This document shows, piece by piece, positions 1 through 6,270 of a DNA stretch of 12,718 bases; positions within the stretch are counted from its first letter, which is position 1; every line of letters starts with the position of its first letter. The notes beneath the pieces are model-generated. The model saw only the letters and a program-made list of their open reading frames with translations. It made no database searches and had not been told where the DNA came from. Origin of the DNA: Candidatus Poseidoniales archaeon (lineage in GTDB: Archaea > Thermoplasmatota > Poseidoniia > Poseidoniales > Poseidoniaceae). The stretch spans positions 1 through 12,718 of the forward strand of contig QQSA01000035.1 in the NCBI GenBank assembly GCA_003602535.1, read 5' to 3'. The position numbers and the translations under genes are program-made.

Positions 1-233
1 CCAGGTCCTAGTGCGACTGACAGTGTTTCACGTGTATTCAATACCGGTTCGCCGGGGCGAATACCGCTGGTATCTTCATACACCTGAATAACCGCTTTAT
101 CGCCGTGTAATTCAATGACCTCTCCCATGAGACCTTCATGTCCTACACGGACCACATCATACATTCCCGCTTCCATACCAGTAGCTGTAACCACAGGTCC
201 AGAAATACGGTAGATTACTCCTTCATTGCTCAT
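1..233 (-). CDS. atpA: A-type ATP synthase catalytic subunit A, N-terminal part (runs off left edge)
   Basis: This is the start of the catalytic, nucleotide-binding subunit of the A1Ao ATP synthase; only 77 codons are inside the window. They encode the N-terminal beta-barrel domain of the A/alpha family. The reading includes YRISGPVV near residues 8-15, a GLMGEVIEL stretch near 34-42, and VYEDTSGIRPGEPV near 51-64, all typical of archaeal AtpA. The P-loop and catalytic residues lie outside the window. The ATG at 231-233 follows a strong Shine-Dalgarno (GGAGG, about 8 nt upstream) in the 31-nt gap after atpF. It is the last visible gene of the operon; atpB and atpD would normally follow. Identification is close to certain, although the protein is incomplete here. 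Confidence 0.97.
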   Translation of the reverse strand, partial: MSNEGVIYRISGPVVTATGMEAGMYDVVRVGHEGLMGEVIELHGDKAVIQVYEDTSGIRPGEPVLNTRETLSVALGP

Positions 234-264
234 TTCCTCTTCCTCCTTGGATTTGGTTTTGGAA

Positions 265-564
265 TCACTTCCAAAGATCGACTCCTATCGCCTTACGAAT
301 TGTTTCTCGAAGGGTCGTGTCCTCCTCAGTTCCAATTCCTAGAACCGTTGGAGTAACACTTTCTGAAAGCCTGTCACGAAGGCGTTCAGGTAGGGCGGAC
401 AGAACCGCGGAGTCGACTACCACGATTCCCACACCCTTTGTTGTGAGTAAAGACCTGAAGACTTTCGAAGTTTCTTCTTCGCCTTCAGGGTTATACAGAG
501 TACTAATACCTGCCAATTGAAATCCGAGCGTGAACTCGGGACTGCCTACAACTGCGATTTCCAT
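265..564 (-). CDS. atpF: A-type ATP synthase subunit F
   Basis: This is the small central-stalk subunit F (99 aa), which sits with subunit D on the rotor axis and transmits torque between the Ao ring and the A1 head. The length fits the family (about 100 aa). The N-terminus (IAVVGSPEFTLGFQLAGI, residues 3-20) is the conserved first strand and helix, and the protein ends in IRKAIGVDLW, a typical F-subunit C-terminal helix. A GIVVVDSAV strand lies in the middle. The ATG at 562-564 is 10 nt after the atpC stop, and that TGA lies inside the GAGGTG Shine-Dalgarno, suggesting coupled translation. It is soluble and has no membrane segment. Confidence 0.95.
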   Translation of the reverse strand: MEIAVVGSPEFTLGFQLAGISTLYNPEGEEETSKVFRSLLTTKGVGIVVVDSAVLSALPERLRDRLSESVTPTVLGIGTEEDTTLRETIRKAIGVDLWK

Positions 565-574
565 TCATGCCACC

Positions 575-1615
575 TCAGAGTACGTGTGCCTCCAGAACCT
601 CGGTTGACAGCCCAGCCATACGGCCTCTGACAATCAGACGTAGATCTTCAATTTCCTGAATCTTCGCAGATACATAGTGTATCACTGGAAGTGCGGATAT
701 TGGATGGAGGTAGCTCATACGCTGCATCTGGGCGCTTTCTCGGTTGCGCAACCAGGTTATTACTGGGTCCAACGTTCTCTCTTCATCAGAAGTAGAGATG
801 ACTTGTTGGAATCCATCGAAGTCAAAGCGATTTGACTGGCGTAGTACATCGAGAAGATTTTCTCTACTGCCAACGGCTTGTGAGAAATTCCTCTCTTTAA
901 TCAAGCGGCCACCAGGGATGAGCGCTTGAGAGATTTCCTCGGCAGACAAACCAAATGCATGTCCTTCGAGTATGTTGATTATGTTACGATGATCGATTTC
1001 ATCGCCCAGATGATTACGCAAAATGCGAATCTCTGGAGCACTGCCCTGAAGTTCATTCAAAGAGTGCTTGAAATAATGGCGGTCAAGTGTGTCTTCATAT
1101 GCCTGAATACCTTCATCCTCACCTATAGCAAGAAGAGCCTTTCCAAAGGGAAGACGGCGCATCTGCTCAACTGCATCACGAAGAGTGTTTGACTCTTCGA
1201 TCATTTTCAGCCATGGTGTATTGACTTCGCTTTCCTCAGGTAAGATTGAGTGAGAGACTTTCTTAACATCAACTTCATTCAACACAGCACGAAGTACTAC
1301 CTTTGCATTATGATAGCGGAATCGTCCAGTGTAGATCTCTACGAGATTTCTTACTTTCCCGTTACAGAGACCCAATATATTGGATAACTCTGCTTGTAAA
1401 TTGTGTGTAAGTGCTGCCTCAACCAAATCTCCACCGGTAAAGTGTCCAGCGTATAGGTCAATTTCAGTCCTGTAACCACTATCCGCCACTGCGACGGTTA
1501 GTTGATCAGGAGACTGTTGGATTAGTTGACGTAGCCTTGTGCGATCCATTAGACTCGATTTACGAGACTTAGCACGTGCGGCTACGTAAGCGGTATTGTT
1601 TCCGAGGATTGGCAT
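575..1615 (-). CDS. atpC: A-type ATP synthase subunit C (V-ATPase subunit d family)
   Basis: This 346-aa soluble subunit is the socket that couples the proteolipid ring to the central stalk; it is the counterpart of V-ATPase subunit d. The length matches archaeal AtpC (about 350 aa). It is mostly helical, with the family's repeated three-helix layout: an N-terminal NTAYVAARAKSRKSSLM segment, then LYAGHFTGGDLVEAAL near 55-70, and a LRNHLGDEIDHRNIINIL segment near 200-217 resembling the conserved 'D..N...I.R.K' helix of the family. The start is the ATG at 1613-1615, with a weak GGAG about 9 nt upstream, 22 nt after atpE. Its place between atpE and atpF is the standard archaeal order. Sequence conservation is lower than for A or K, so position and length support the call as much as motifs do. 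Confidence 0.92.
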   Translation of the reverse strand: MPILGNNTAYVAARAKSRKSSLMDRTRLRQLIQQSPDQLTVAVADSGYRTEIDLYAGHFTGGDLVEAALTHNLQAELSNILGLCNGKVRNLVEIYTGRFRYHNAKVVLRAVLNEVDVKKVSHSILPEESEVNTPWLKMIEESNTLRDAVEQMRRLPFGKALLAIGEDEGIQAYEDTLDRHYFKHSLNELQGSAPEIRILRNHLGDEIDHRNIINILEGHAFGLSAEEISQALIPGGRLIKERNFSQAVGSRENLLDVLRQSNRFDFDGFQQVISTSDEERTLDPVITWLRNRESAQMQRMSYLHPISALPVIHYVSAKIQEIEDLRLIVRGRMAGLSTEVLEAHVL

Positions 1616-1637
1616 AATTTTCGACTCCGTAGGTTAT

Positions 1638-2201
1638 TCATCCGAATAGGGTCTCATTAACAGCTGCTCTGTTATCGATCCATGCTGACTCCAACAATGT
1701 GTCAAAGCGCAGGTCAAAAGAGAGTGTTCCATCCTCAGCTTCTAGCACGAAGCCACCCAGGCCATCGACTTCACTACCCATAGAGTACCCTTTAGCGGCA
1801 TCCTCTAGAGCAGAACGATCGATTGCAGTTGGGCGTAAAACCATTTTTCCTTCGCCTAAAGATCCAGCCTTCTTGACTAGATTCTTTAGCAAGCTTGCTC
1901 TTCCTGCAAGACTTGCATCACCCAACTTTGCACGAGCTGCTGCCAAAGTGGCGTCAAGCTCTGCTCGTCGAGCGACGAGGATATCTTTCTGATTTGCTTG
2001 GCGAGCAGATGCAACCACTTCGCGTGCGATTTGGTCTGCTTCTTTGTTCGCCTTACCAGATGCATCTTCTTCGATGGAAGATGCACGGGCTTTAGCATCA
2101 GCTAGTATGGTCTTCGCTTCTTCCTTAGCCGCCTTAATGGTGGCTTTGGCTTCCGCTTCTGCTGAAGCGGAAATGTCCTTTGCGAGTTGTTCTAGCGTCA
2201 T
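1638..2201 (-). CDS. atpE: A-type ATP synthase subunit E (peripheral stalk)
   Basis: This 187-aa subunit forms the peripheral stalk (stator) with subunit H and holds the A3B3 head against rotation. About the first 105 residues are Ala/Glu/Lys-rich with no proline or hydrophobic run, as expected for the long coiled coil that pairs with AtpH. The C-terminal part is the globular head, with GGFVLEAEDGTLSFDLRFD near 149-167 and a final LFG, both characteristic of the family. The length is normal (185-200 aa). The ATG at 2199-2201 has a very good GGAGGTG Shine-Dalgarno 5 nt upstream. The 57-nt gap to atpK contains a hairpin, listed separately, that may influence mRNA stability or relative expression. 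Confidence 0.95.
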   Translation of the reverse strand: MTLEQLAKDISASAEAEAKATIKAAKEEAKTILADAKARASSIEEDASGKANKEADQIAREVVASARQANQKDILVARRAELDATLAAARAKLGDASLAGRASLLKNLVKKAGSLGEGKMVLRPTAIDRSALEDAAKGYSMGSEVDGLGGFVLEAEDGTLSFDLRFDTLLESAWIDNRAAVNETLFG

Positions 2202-2223
2202 TTTTTCACCTCCGGCTTAACCA

Positions 2224-2243
2224 CCGAGAATATGTTTTCTCGG
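2224..2243 (-). promoter_or_regulatory. Intercistronic hairpin between atpK and atpE
   Basis: A perfect 7-bp inverted repeat (CCGAGAA / TTCTCGG) with a 6-nt loop lies in the 57-nt gap between atpK and atpE. No T-run follows it in the transcribed direction, so it does not look like a full terminator. It ends 15 nt before the atpE Shine-Dalgarno. The c-ring needs many proteolipid copies per complex, so a stabilising or processing hairpin downstream of atpK is a sensible reading, but this is inference. Confidence 0.45.
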
Positions 2244-2258
2244 AGATAGCCAAACTGC

Positions 2259-2555
2259 TCATAGGAACAGTGGTAGAGCACCTAGAATAACGATAGATTC
2301 TGGCAATGCGGTAAAGATTAGTGCTGGTCCGAACTTAGATCCGTCTTCAGCTAACATACCGACTGCTGCGCTACCGATGCTACCTTGAGAGTATCCTGCT
2401 CCAAGACCTGCTAGTCCAAGTGCAATTCCACTTCCCATGTAACGACCCCATCCGTCATAGTCACCAACAGCTGCCAATACACCTTGTGCTAGCAGTGTGA
2501 TACCCATGAGGACGATTAGTGCTCTTAGGCTCATCTTCATACTTCTTGTTTTCAT
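2259..2555 (-). CDS. atpK: A-type ATP synthase proteolipid subunit K (c subunit)
   Basis: This 98-aa membrane subunit forms the ion-translocating rotor ring. Residues 11-31 are a hydrophobic leader (RALIVLMGITLLAQGVLAA) that could be a cleavable signal peptide or an extra helix. The canonical two-helix hairpin follows: a glycine-rich helix at about 42-69 (GLAGLGAGYSQGSIGSAAVG) and a second helix at about 75-98 containing LPESIVILG. Glu86 is the ion-binding carboxylate and Gln57 is a likely partner ligand. The chain ends only 12 residues after Glu86, which I recall is also the case in haloarchaeal AtpK, so it is probably not truncated. The frame stays open to 2675, but the ATG at 2553-2555 follows AAGGAGG with 8-nt spacing, and upstream codons overlap the atpI 3' end; this ATG is clearly preferred. 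Confidence 0.93.
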   Translation of the reverse strand: MKTRSMKMSLRALIVLMGITLLAQGVLAAVGDYDGWGRYMGSGIALGLAGLGAGYSQGSIGSAAVGMLAEDGSKFGPALIFTALPESIVILGALPLFL

Positions 2556-2563
2556 TCTTATTT

Positions 2564-2570
2564 CCTCCTT
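2564..2570 (-). promoter_or_regulatory. Strong Shine-Dalgarno of atpK
   Basis: AAGGAGG stands 8 nt before the ATG at 2553-2555. It is one of the strongest ribosome-binding sites in this operon and decides the atpK start over in-frame upstream codons that would overlap atpI. High initiation would suit the multi-copy ring subunit. Confidence 0.8.
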
Positions 2571-2593
2571 TTTGTCCAATTGGGACTGTGATA

Positions 2594-4627
2594 TCAGTGG
2601 CCCTCCACATGTAGAGGACGGCCGCCTAGTGGTGCGAACTCTTCTCCAGAGCCGTCGTAGAACTTGCCCATCCACTCAACAAAGTGTAGACGGACTGCGT
2701 GGATACTCGGTGAGAGTAATCCAAGAGCGAGAGCGAAAATCTGGACTCCAATCCAAACTAAGAAGCATAAGACTGCAGTGAGGAACTCTCCGGATGAAAC
2801 CGCATCGGCCATAGCATGGAATCCCATCTCGTTACCGATTTCAGCAATCTTGACCCCTGCTACACCAACTGCCATTATTCGCAGATATGAAAGTGTGTTA
2901 GCTAGTAGTCCAAATGTTTCAATTGGACCCATGATAATTCCACCAAGCCATCCGAATCCTTCGTAAACTGCTAAGCCATATATCAGACAGATGACTCCTA
3001 CTATAACCATCATTGACCAAACCGATCCTTCAAATGTTCCGTAAGAATCATCGGTAATGAAACGAAGAATGTGAGCAGAGCCACCGATTAAGATTAGTAG
3101 CCATGAGCCCTTTTCGAAGAAGGCTGCTACAATTCCATGAGCCTTGAAAACATTGATGAATCCAATAATGAATCCAACAAGAAGATGTGCACATCCTAAG
3201 TATATTGATAGAAGAATGTAATCTTGTAGAGCGCCTCCTGCTCTGTGGAATGGCAAATATGTGTGTGAAAGTCCAAACCATTCTTCAAACACTGTACCGG
3301 TAAGCGAATGGTGTGTAGCACTGTATAACGCATCATAGAATGAGGCGAATGGAGCCCAATCTTCGATTACGAAACCGAAGGCTTCAGCGGTAAGCACACC
3401 TACAATGAATGTTGCAATACCCATATTCATCAGTATTCTAGAACCTACTGCACCCATAGGGTCGTGCCCCATCTTTGACTTTAGCAAGAGAGCGAGTAAC
3501 ATAATCACTAGACCATATCCCGCATCTCCTAGGATCAAACCATAGAATATTGGGAAGGTAAATGCCAGCATGCTAGTAGGATCGATTGAACCATACTTAG
3601 GACGACCTACAAGATTGGTTAGAACCGATGCATGACGTGTAATTTCCATCGTATCATACTCAACCGGAGGATATTCGGTTTCGTGATGATGGTCATCATG
3701 ATCTCCATGCCCATGCTCTTCGACAAACTTCTCTATCTTTAGATGAGAAGAAACTTTGGACAGAACACTTCTAACTTTATCAGCTTCAGAAGTAGGTAGC
3801 CATGCATCCATAGCATATGCATGAGCGCTTGTTGCGCATAGAGTGTGTCCAGTAAGAATTTCATTCTCCCTCTCAAGATGTTCTTGGACTGCCAATGACA
3901 TTCTTCCGTGGCTTTGGACCCAAGAACTCATTTTTGATTCGCAATCTGCAATTAATTTTTCAGACTTGGCGATATCTTTGACTGCCTTTGCAAGTAACTC
4001 AGAAGGCTTACCTTTTCCACTAGGGATTTGAATTGGTTTGGCACCTAATTCGCCCATAGCCATTTGAACCTCAGCAGCATCTTTCCCTTGACATGCAACT
4101 GCGACTACCTTTTCGGAAACATGCATTTCGATTCGGTTTTTCAATTCCCCAAATACCTGGAATGCTTTACCCGATTTCGAGGTTTCTGCCAAGTAGACAT
4201 CGACTGATGATATTTCAGTCATCAATTCAAGAGGAATGTTTAGCGGAGCGATTGTCGAAAGAATAGAAACTCTTTCTTCTAATCGTGAAATCTCTGCCTC
4301 TGCGTCGCTCTTCTTACTGATAATTTCAGTAATTGCATCAACCTTCTCAGGGAAAGTGTCTGAAATCGCTTTCTTAACAGATTTAGATGAAACTGGGCCG
4401 TCTTTATTGACGCATTTCAAAGCCGAATTTACAGATCGGACCTTAGAAAGCATAGTAGAAACTTCATCAGCATCTGGATGAGGAGTACCTACAACTATAC
4501 CTTCAGTGTCTCCTGAATATGGAGTAATGTGAACGTTGCCTAAATCAGCACACAAACGTAGAGCCTCGTCGAGGTCACTTCGCGAACCCGCCATTGTAAG
4601 GCGGGACATTTCAACAGCACTCAGCAT
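2594..4627 (-). CDS. atpI: A-type ATP synthase subunit I (V-ATPase subunit a family)
   Basis: This 677-aa stator membrane subunit provides the ion half-channels beside the c-ring. About the first 300 residues form the cytosolic arm, with helical stretches that contact the E/H stalks. A His/Asp-rich linker lies at about 303-318, followed by the conserved RPKYGSIDPT (342-351) and the GDAGYG signature (367-372). Roughly seven or eight membrane helices follow (about 354-383, 395-420, 465-492, 505-522, 533-556, 566-597, 611-640). The essential channel arginine is in NTLSYLRIMAVG (Arg583), and a second conserved Arg lies in SIHAVRLHFVEW near 640. The length is normal for the family. A TTG at 4628-4630 is in frame, but the ATG at 4625-4627 sits 5 nt after GAGGTG and is preferred. 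The gene follows atpH closely, whose TGA stop lies inside that Shine-Dalgarno. Confidence 0.96.
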   Translation of the reverse strand: MLSAVEMSRLTMAGSRSDLDEALRLCADLGNVHITPYSGDTEGIVVGTPHPDADEVSTMLSKVRSVNSALKCVNKDGPVSSKSVKKAISDTFPEKVDAITEIISKKSDAEAEISRLEERVSILSTIAPLNIPLELMTEISSVDVYLAETSKSGKAFQVFGELKNRIEMHVSEKVVAVACQGKDAAEVQMAMGELGAKPIQIPSGKGKPSELLAKAVKDIAKSEKLIADCESKMSSWVQSHGRMSLAVQEHLERENEILTGHTLCATSAHAYAMDAWLPTSEADKVRSVLSKVSSHLKIEKFVEEHGHGDHDDHHHETEYPPVEYDTMEITRHASVLTNLVGRPKYGSIDPTSMLAFTFPIFYGLILGDAGYGLVIMLLALLLKSKMGHDPMGAVGSRILMNMGIATFIVGVLTAEAFGFVIEDWAPFASFYDALYSATHHSLTGTVFEEWFGLSHTYLPFHRAGGALQDYILLSIYLGCAHLLVGFIIGFINVFKAHGIVAAFFEKGSWLLILIGGSAHILRFITDDSYGTFEGSVWSMMVIVGVICLIYGLAVYEGFGWLGGIIMGPIETFGLLANTLSYLRIMAVGVAGVKIAEIGNEMGFHAMADAVSSGEFLTAVLCFLVWIGVQIFALALGLLSPSIHAVRLHFVEWMGKFYDGSGEEFAPLGGRPLHVEGH

Positions 4628-4636
4628 CAAAACACC

Positions 4637-4954
4637 TCAATTAGACATCAATGAATCGATTACAAGTTGAACTGCAGCATCTCTGCGACCACCAGCTGAG
4701 GATTGAACTCCCTCGACAACTTTTGCGCCTTCTGCTTGCACTCCTTCTGCTTCTTTGCCTGCTTTACTGCGAGCAGAATCGAGGGTCTTAACCGTAGAAC
4801 TGACTGCCCCATCTTGGGCACTCTGAATCATGTCAGCTGCTTCTTTGCGAGCATCTGCAATAATCTTCGCTGCTTCTTCTTTGGAAGAAGCTATCTTTGC
4901 ATCTGCTGAATCTTCTGCATCTTTGATGCTTTGAAGTACATTCGCCATACCCAT
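4637..4954 (-). CDS. atpH: A-type ATP synthase subunit H (peripheral stalk, G/H family)
   Basis: This is the first gene of the operon: 105 aa, soluble, with composition dominated by Ala, Glu, Lys, Asp and Ser. The heptad-like pattern through about residues 5-95 (for example EEAAKIIADARKEAADMI near 26-43) is what is expected for the long helix that pairs with AtpE in the peripheral stalk. Sequence identity in this family is weak; the call rests on length, coiled-coil composition and its place directly before atpI. Two in-frame ATGs lie close together (4952-4954 and 4946-4948). An AAGGGTG about 5 nt before the first makes it slightly preferred. The stop codon overlaps the ribosome-binding site of atpI. 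Confidence 0.88.
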   Translation of the reverse strand: MGMANVLQSIKDAEDSADAKIASSKEEAAKIIADARKEAADMIQSAQDGAVSSTVKTLDSARSKAGKEAEGVQAEGAKVVEGVQSSAGGRRDAAVQLVIDSLMSN

Positions 4955-5085
4955 GGAAACACCCTTATTCCCGCCCGACCGATAATGGGTTCATAACCCT
5001 CTTGGTCTAAATCTCGCAATTTTCAAATCCAAATCAATAGGAATACCCCCCAAATGGTCAAATCCCAAATCCATGCCGAGCAACT
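4955..5085. promoter_or_regulatory. Divergent promoter region of the atp operon and the methyltransferase gene
   Basis: This 131-nt gap separates two divergent transcription units and must hold both promoters. A 13-nt palindrome with 5-bp arms (GGGTTCATAACCC) lies at 4987-4999, about 33 nt before the atpH start. AT-rich stretches that could act as a TATA box for the atp operon lie at about 5006-5014 and 5015-5028. With either one, the palindrome would lie close to the transcription start, a place where archaeal repressors often bind. No box could be assigned firmly. The methyltransferase start has no strong Shine-Dalgarno. Confidence 0.5.
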
Positions 5086-5826
5086 ATGTCCGACCGCTCA
5101 GGCACCGGGGGATTCGACCCTTCAGGAATCGATGAAGATGCGTGGACTGAATTGGAACGGCAGCTTGAAGCCACTATTCCAGTATATGACCGAGTCAATA
5201 GAATAATGACATTAGGATTTGATAAGGGCATGCGGAAGCATGTGAGAAATCATGCAAAAAAAGGCATGAAAGTCCTAGAAGTGGGATGTGGTCCCGGATC
5301 ATTCGCCGTCGGCATTGAAGGTATGGATTTGACATGTTTGGACCCAAGTGCTGAAATGCTAAAGGTCTGTAAAAAACGATTGGATATAGTTCGTGAAGAG
5401 AGAGGAGAATCTCCTGCTCAGTATGTAGAAGCAATCGCTGAAGATATTCCATTACCGGACAATACATTTGACAGAGTATTTTGTCTGTTTTCATTCCGAG
5501 ACTTCAAAGATAAGAAGCAAGGATTAGCCGAAATATTCAGGGTATTGAAACCTGGTGGGCAATTAGTGATATGCGATGCAGGTAAAGCTAACTGGCTACA
5601 TGGCTTATTTGGAAGAATTTACATGGGGACATTCGTCCAAATAGTGGCAAGAATTGTCACAAAAGATCCTAATCACCCGTGGAAATGGTTGGCTCGAACT
5701 TACACCCATTATGGAACGCATTCATATTACAAGAATTTGATGAGAGAAGTTGGATTTACCGATGTAAAAGCCAGACTATTATTTCCAGGAATGGCTAGTA
5801 GATTCAAATGTATAAAGCCTGAATAA
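5086..5826 (+). CDS. SAM-dependent methyltransferase, UbiE/MenG-like
   Basis: This 246-aa class I methyltransferase is soluble. The SAM-binding motif I is VLEVGCGPGSF (63-73), with the acidic end of strand 2 at LDPS (Asp86), AEDIPLPDNTFD at 118-129 and the post-motif LKPGG at 154-158. Two features point to the UbiE/COQ5/MenG branch rather than a generic enzyme: the N-terminal YDRVNRIMTLGFDKGMRK (34-51), and FSFRDFKDKKQGLAEIFRVL (135-154), which resembles the UbiE 'F.(I/L)RN..D...AL.E..RVLKPGG' block. The C-terminal GFTDVKARLLFPGMAS also fits. The likely role is C-methylation of demethylmenaquinone or a related quinone, but the substrate cannot be read from sequence. The ATG at 5086 lacks a clear Shine-Dalgarno and the mRNA may be leaderless. 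It diverges from the ATP synthase operon. Confidence 0.8.
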   Translation: MSDRSGTGGFDPSGIDEDAWTELERQLEATIPVYDRVNRIMTLGFDKGMRKHVRNHAKKGMKVLEVGCGPGSFAVGIEGMDLTCLDPSAEMLKVCKKRLDIVREERGESPAQYVEAIAEDIPLPDNTFDRVFCLFSFRDFKDKKQGLAEIFRVLKPGGQLVICDAGKANWLHGLFGRIYMGTFVQIVARIVTKDPNHPWKWLARTYTHYGTHSYYKNLMREVGFTDVKARLLFPGMASRFKCIKPE

Positions 5827-5951
5827 CCCATGACGTAGCTTCTGCAGCGACCATGCGTTAGGCCATTATGCAAATCAATATGGATTCAAAAATCCACGAT
5901 TAAATCGTTCTTCTAAATGATAATGTCGAATCAAAAGCTAAGATTCGAAAT
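5827..5951. terminator. Convergent 3' region with three inverted repeats (candidate terminators)
   Basis: The methyltransferase and cold-shock genes converge on this 125-nt gap. It holds TGGATT-CAAA-AATCCA (5881-5896, 6-bp stem), a 13-nt palindrome ACGATTAAATCGT (5896-5908) and TCGAATC...GATTCGA (5926-5948, 7-bp stem, 9-nt loop). A short T-rich run (GTTCTTCT) follows the second on the plus strand, which would suit archaeal termination of the methyltransferase transcript. No small gene or tRNA was seen here. Confidence 0.4.
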
Positions 5952-6149
5952 TTATTCTTCGACTTTGCGAACATTAACTGCGTTAGGCCCTTTTGGGCCT
6001 TCGCCAATTTCGAATTCGACAATGTCGCCTTCTGTTATCTCTCCTTCAACCTCGGAGATGTGAACGAACATATCTTTTTCTTCGCCTTCAATTTCAATAA
6101 ATCCGAATCCTTTTGTTGGGTTAAACCACTTGACAGTACCTTGTGTCAT
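5952..6149 (-). CDS. CspA-type cold-shock domain protein
   Basis: This is a 65-aa single cold-shock domain, a small OB-fold that binds single-stranded RNA or DNA and is usually treated as an RNA chaperone. It begins GTVKWFNPTKGFGFIEI (4-20), which contains the RNP1 motif KGFGFI, followed by the RNP2-like DMFVHISEVEG (27-37). The end, GPKGPNAVNVRKVEE, is also standard. The length equals the usual 65-70 aa. The frame is open upstream to 6170 through an ATG at 6165-6167 and a TTG, but the ATG at 6147-6149 gives the canonical N-terminus (M-x-x-GTVKWFN). No clear Shine-Dalgarno precedes it. It is a single-gene unit convergent with the methyltransferase. Csp proteins are present in only some archaeal lineages, including mesophilic euryarchaea. 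Confidence 0.95.
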   Translation of the reverse strand: MTQGTVKWFNPTKGFGFIEIEGEEKDMFVHISEVEGEITEGDIVEFEIGEGPKGPNAVNVRKVEE

Positions 6150-6166
6150 ATTCGGCCGTCCAAGCA

Positions 6167-6178
6167 TCAAGTACTTGA
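6167..6178. promoter_or_regulatory. Perfect 12-nt palindrome upstream of the cold-shock gene
   Basis: TCAAGTACTTGA is a perfect palindrome starting 18 nt upstream of the chosen cold-shock ATG. Upstream of it, on the minus strand, a TATA-like GTTTAACAG lies at about 6197-6205, which would place the transcription start near the palindrome. It could be an operator or a 5'-UTR element. A single occurrence gives no more than a hint. Confidence 0.3.
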
Positions 6179-6270
6179 GTCATAGGGATGATGAATCTGT
6201 TAAACACATGGTTGTCGGTAAAAGATTACTAGCGACAGGTTCCAATTCTTGAGACGGCTATCTCGAAGTA

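Noticed and set aside
138..356. Plus-strand frame over the atpA/atpF junction
   Set aside because: It spans two confidently called minus-strand genes and the Shine-Dalgarno between them.
1699..1992. Open frame opposite atpE and similar antisense frames across atpI, atpC and the surface gene
   Set aside because: They are reverse-strand shadows of well-supported genes, with no family resemblance, no Shine-Dalgarno and composition explained by the real gene.
2259..2300. Truncated C-terminus of AtpK
   Set aside because: The chain ends 12 residues after the ion-binding Glu, which I recall is also true of haloarchaeal AtpK, so it looks complete.
2556..2675. Longer atpK reading with 40 extra N-terminal residues
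   Set aside because: The extra codons overlap the atpI 3' end, encode an Arg-rich non-family sequence, and a strong Shine-Dalgarno precedes the ATG at 2555.
5827..5951. tRNA or small RNA in the convergent gap
   Set aside because: The stems are short and do not form a cloverleaf; no T-loop or anticodon arm could be found.
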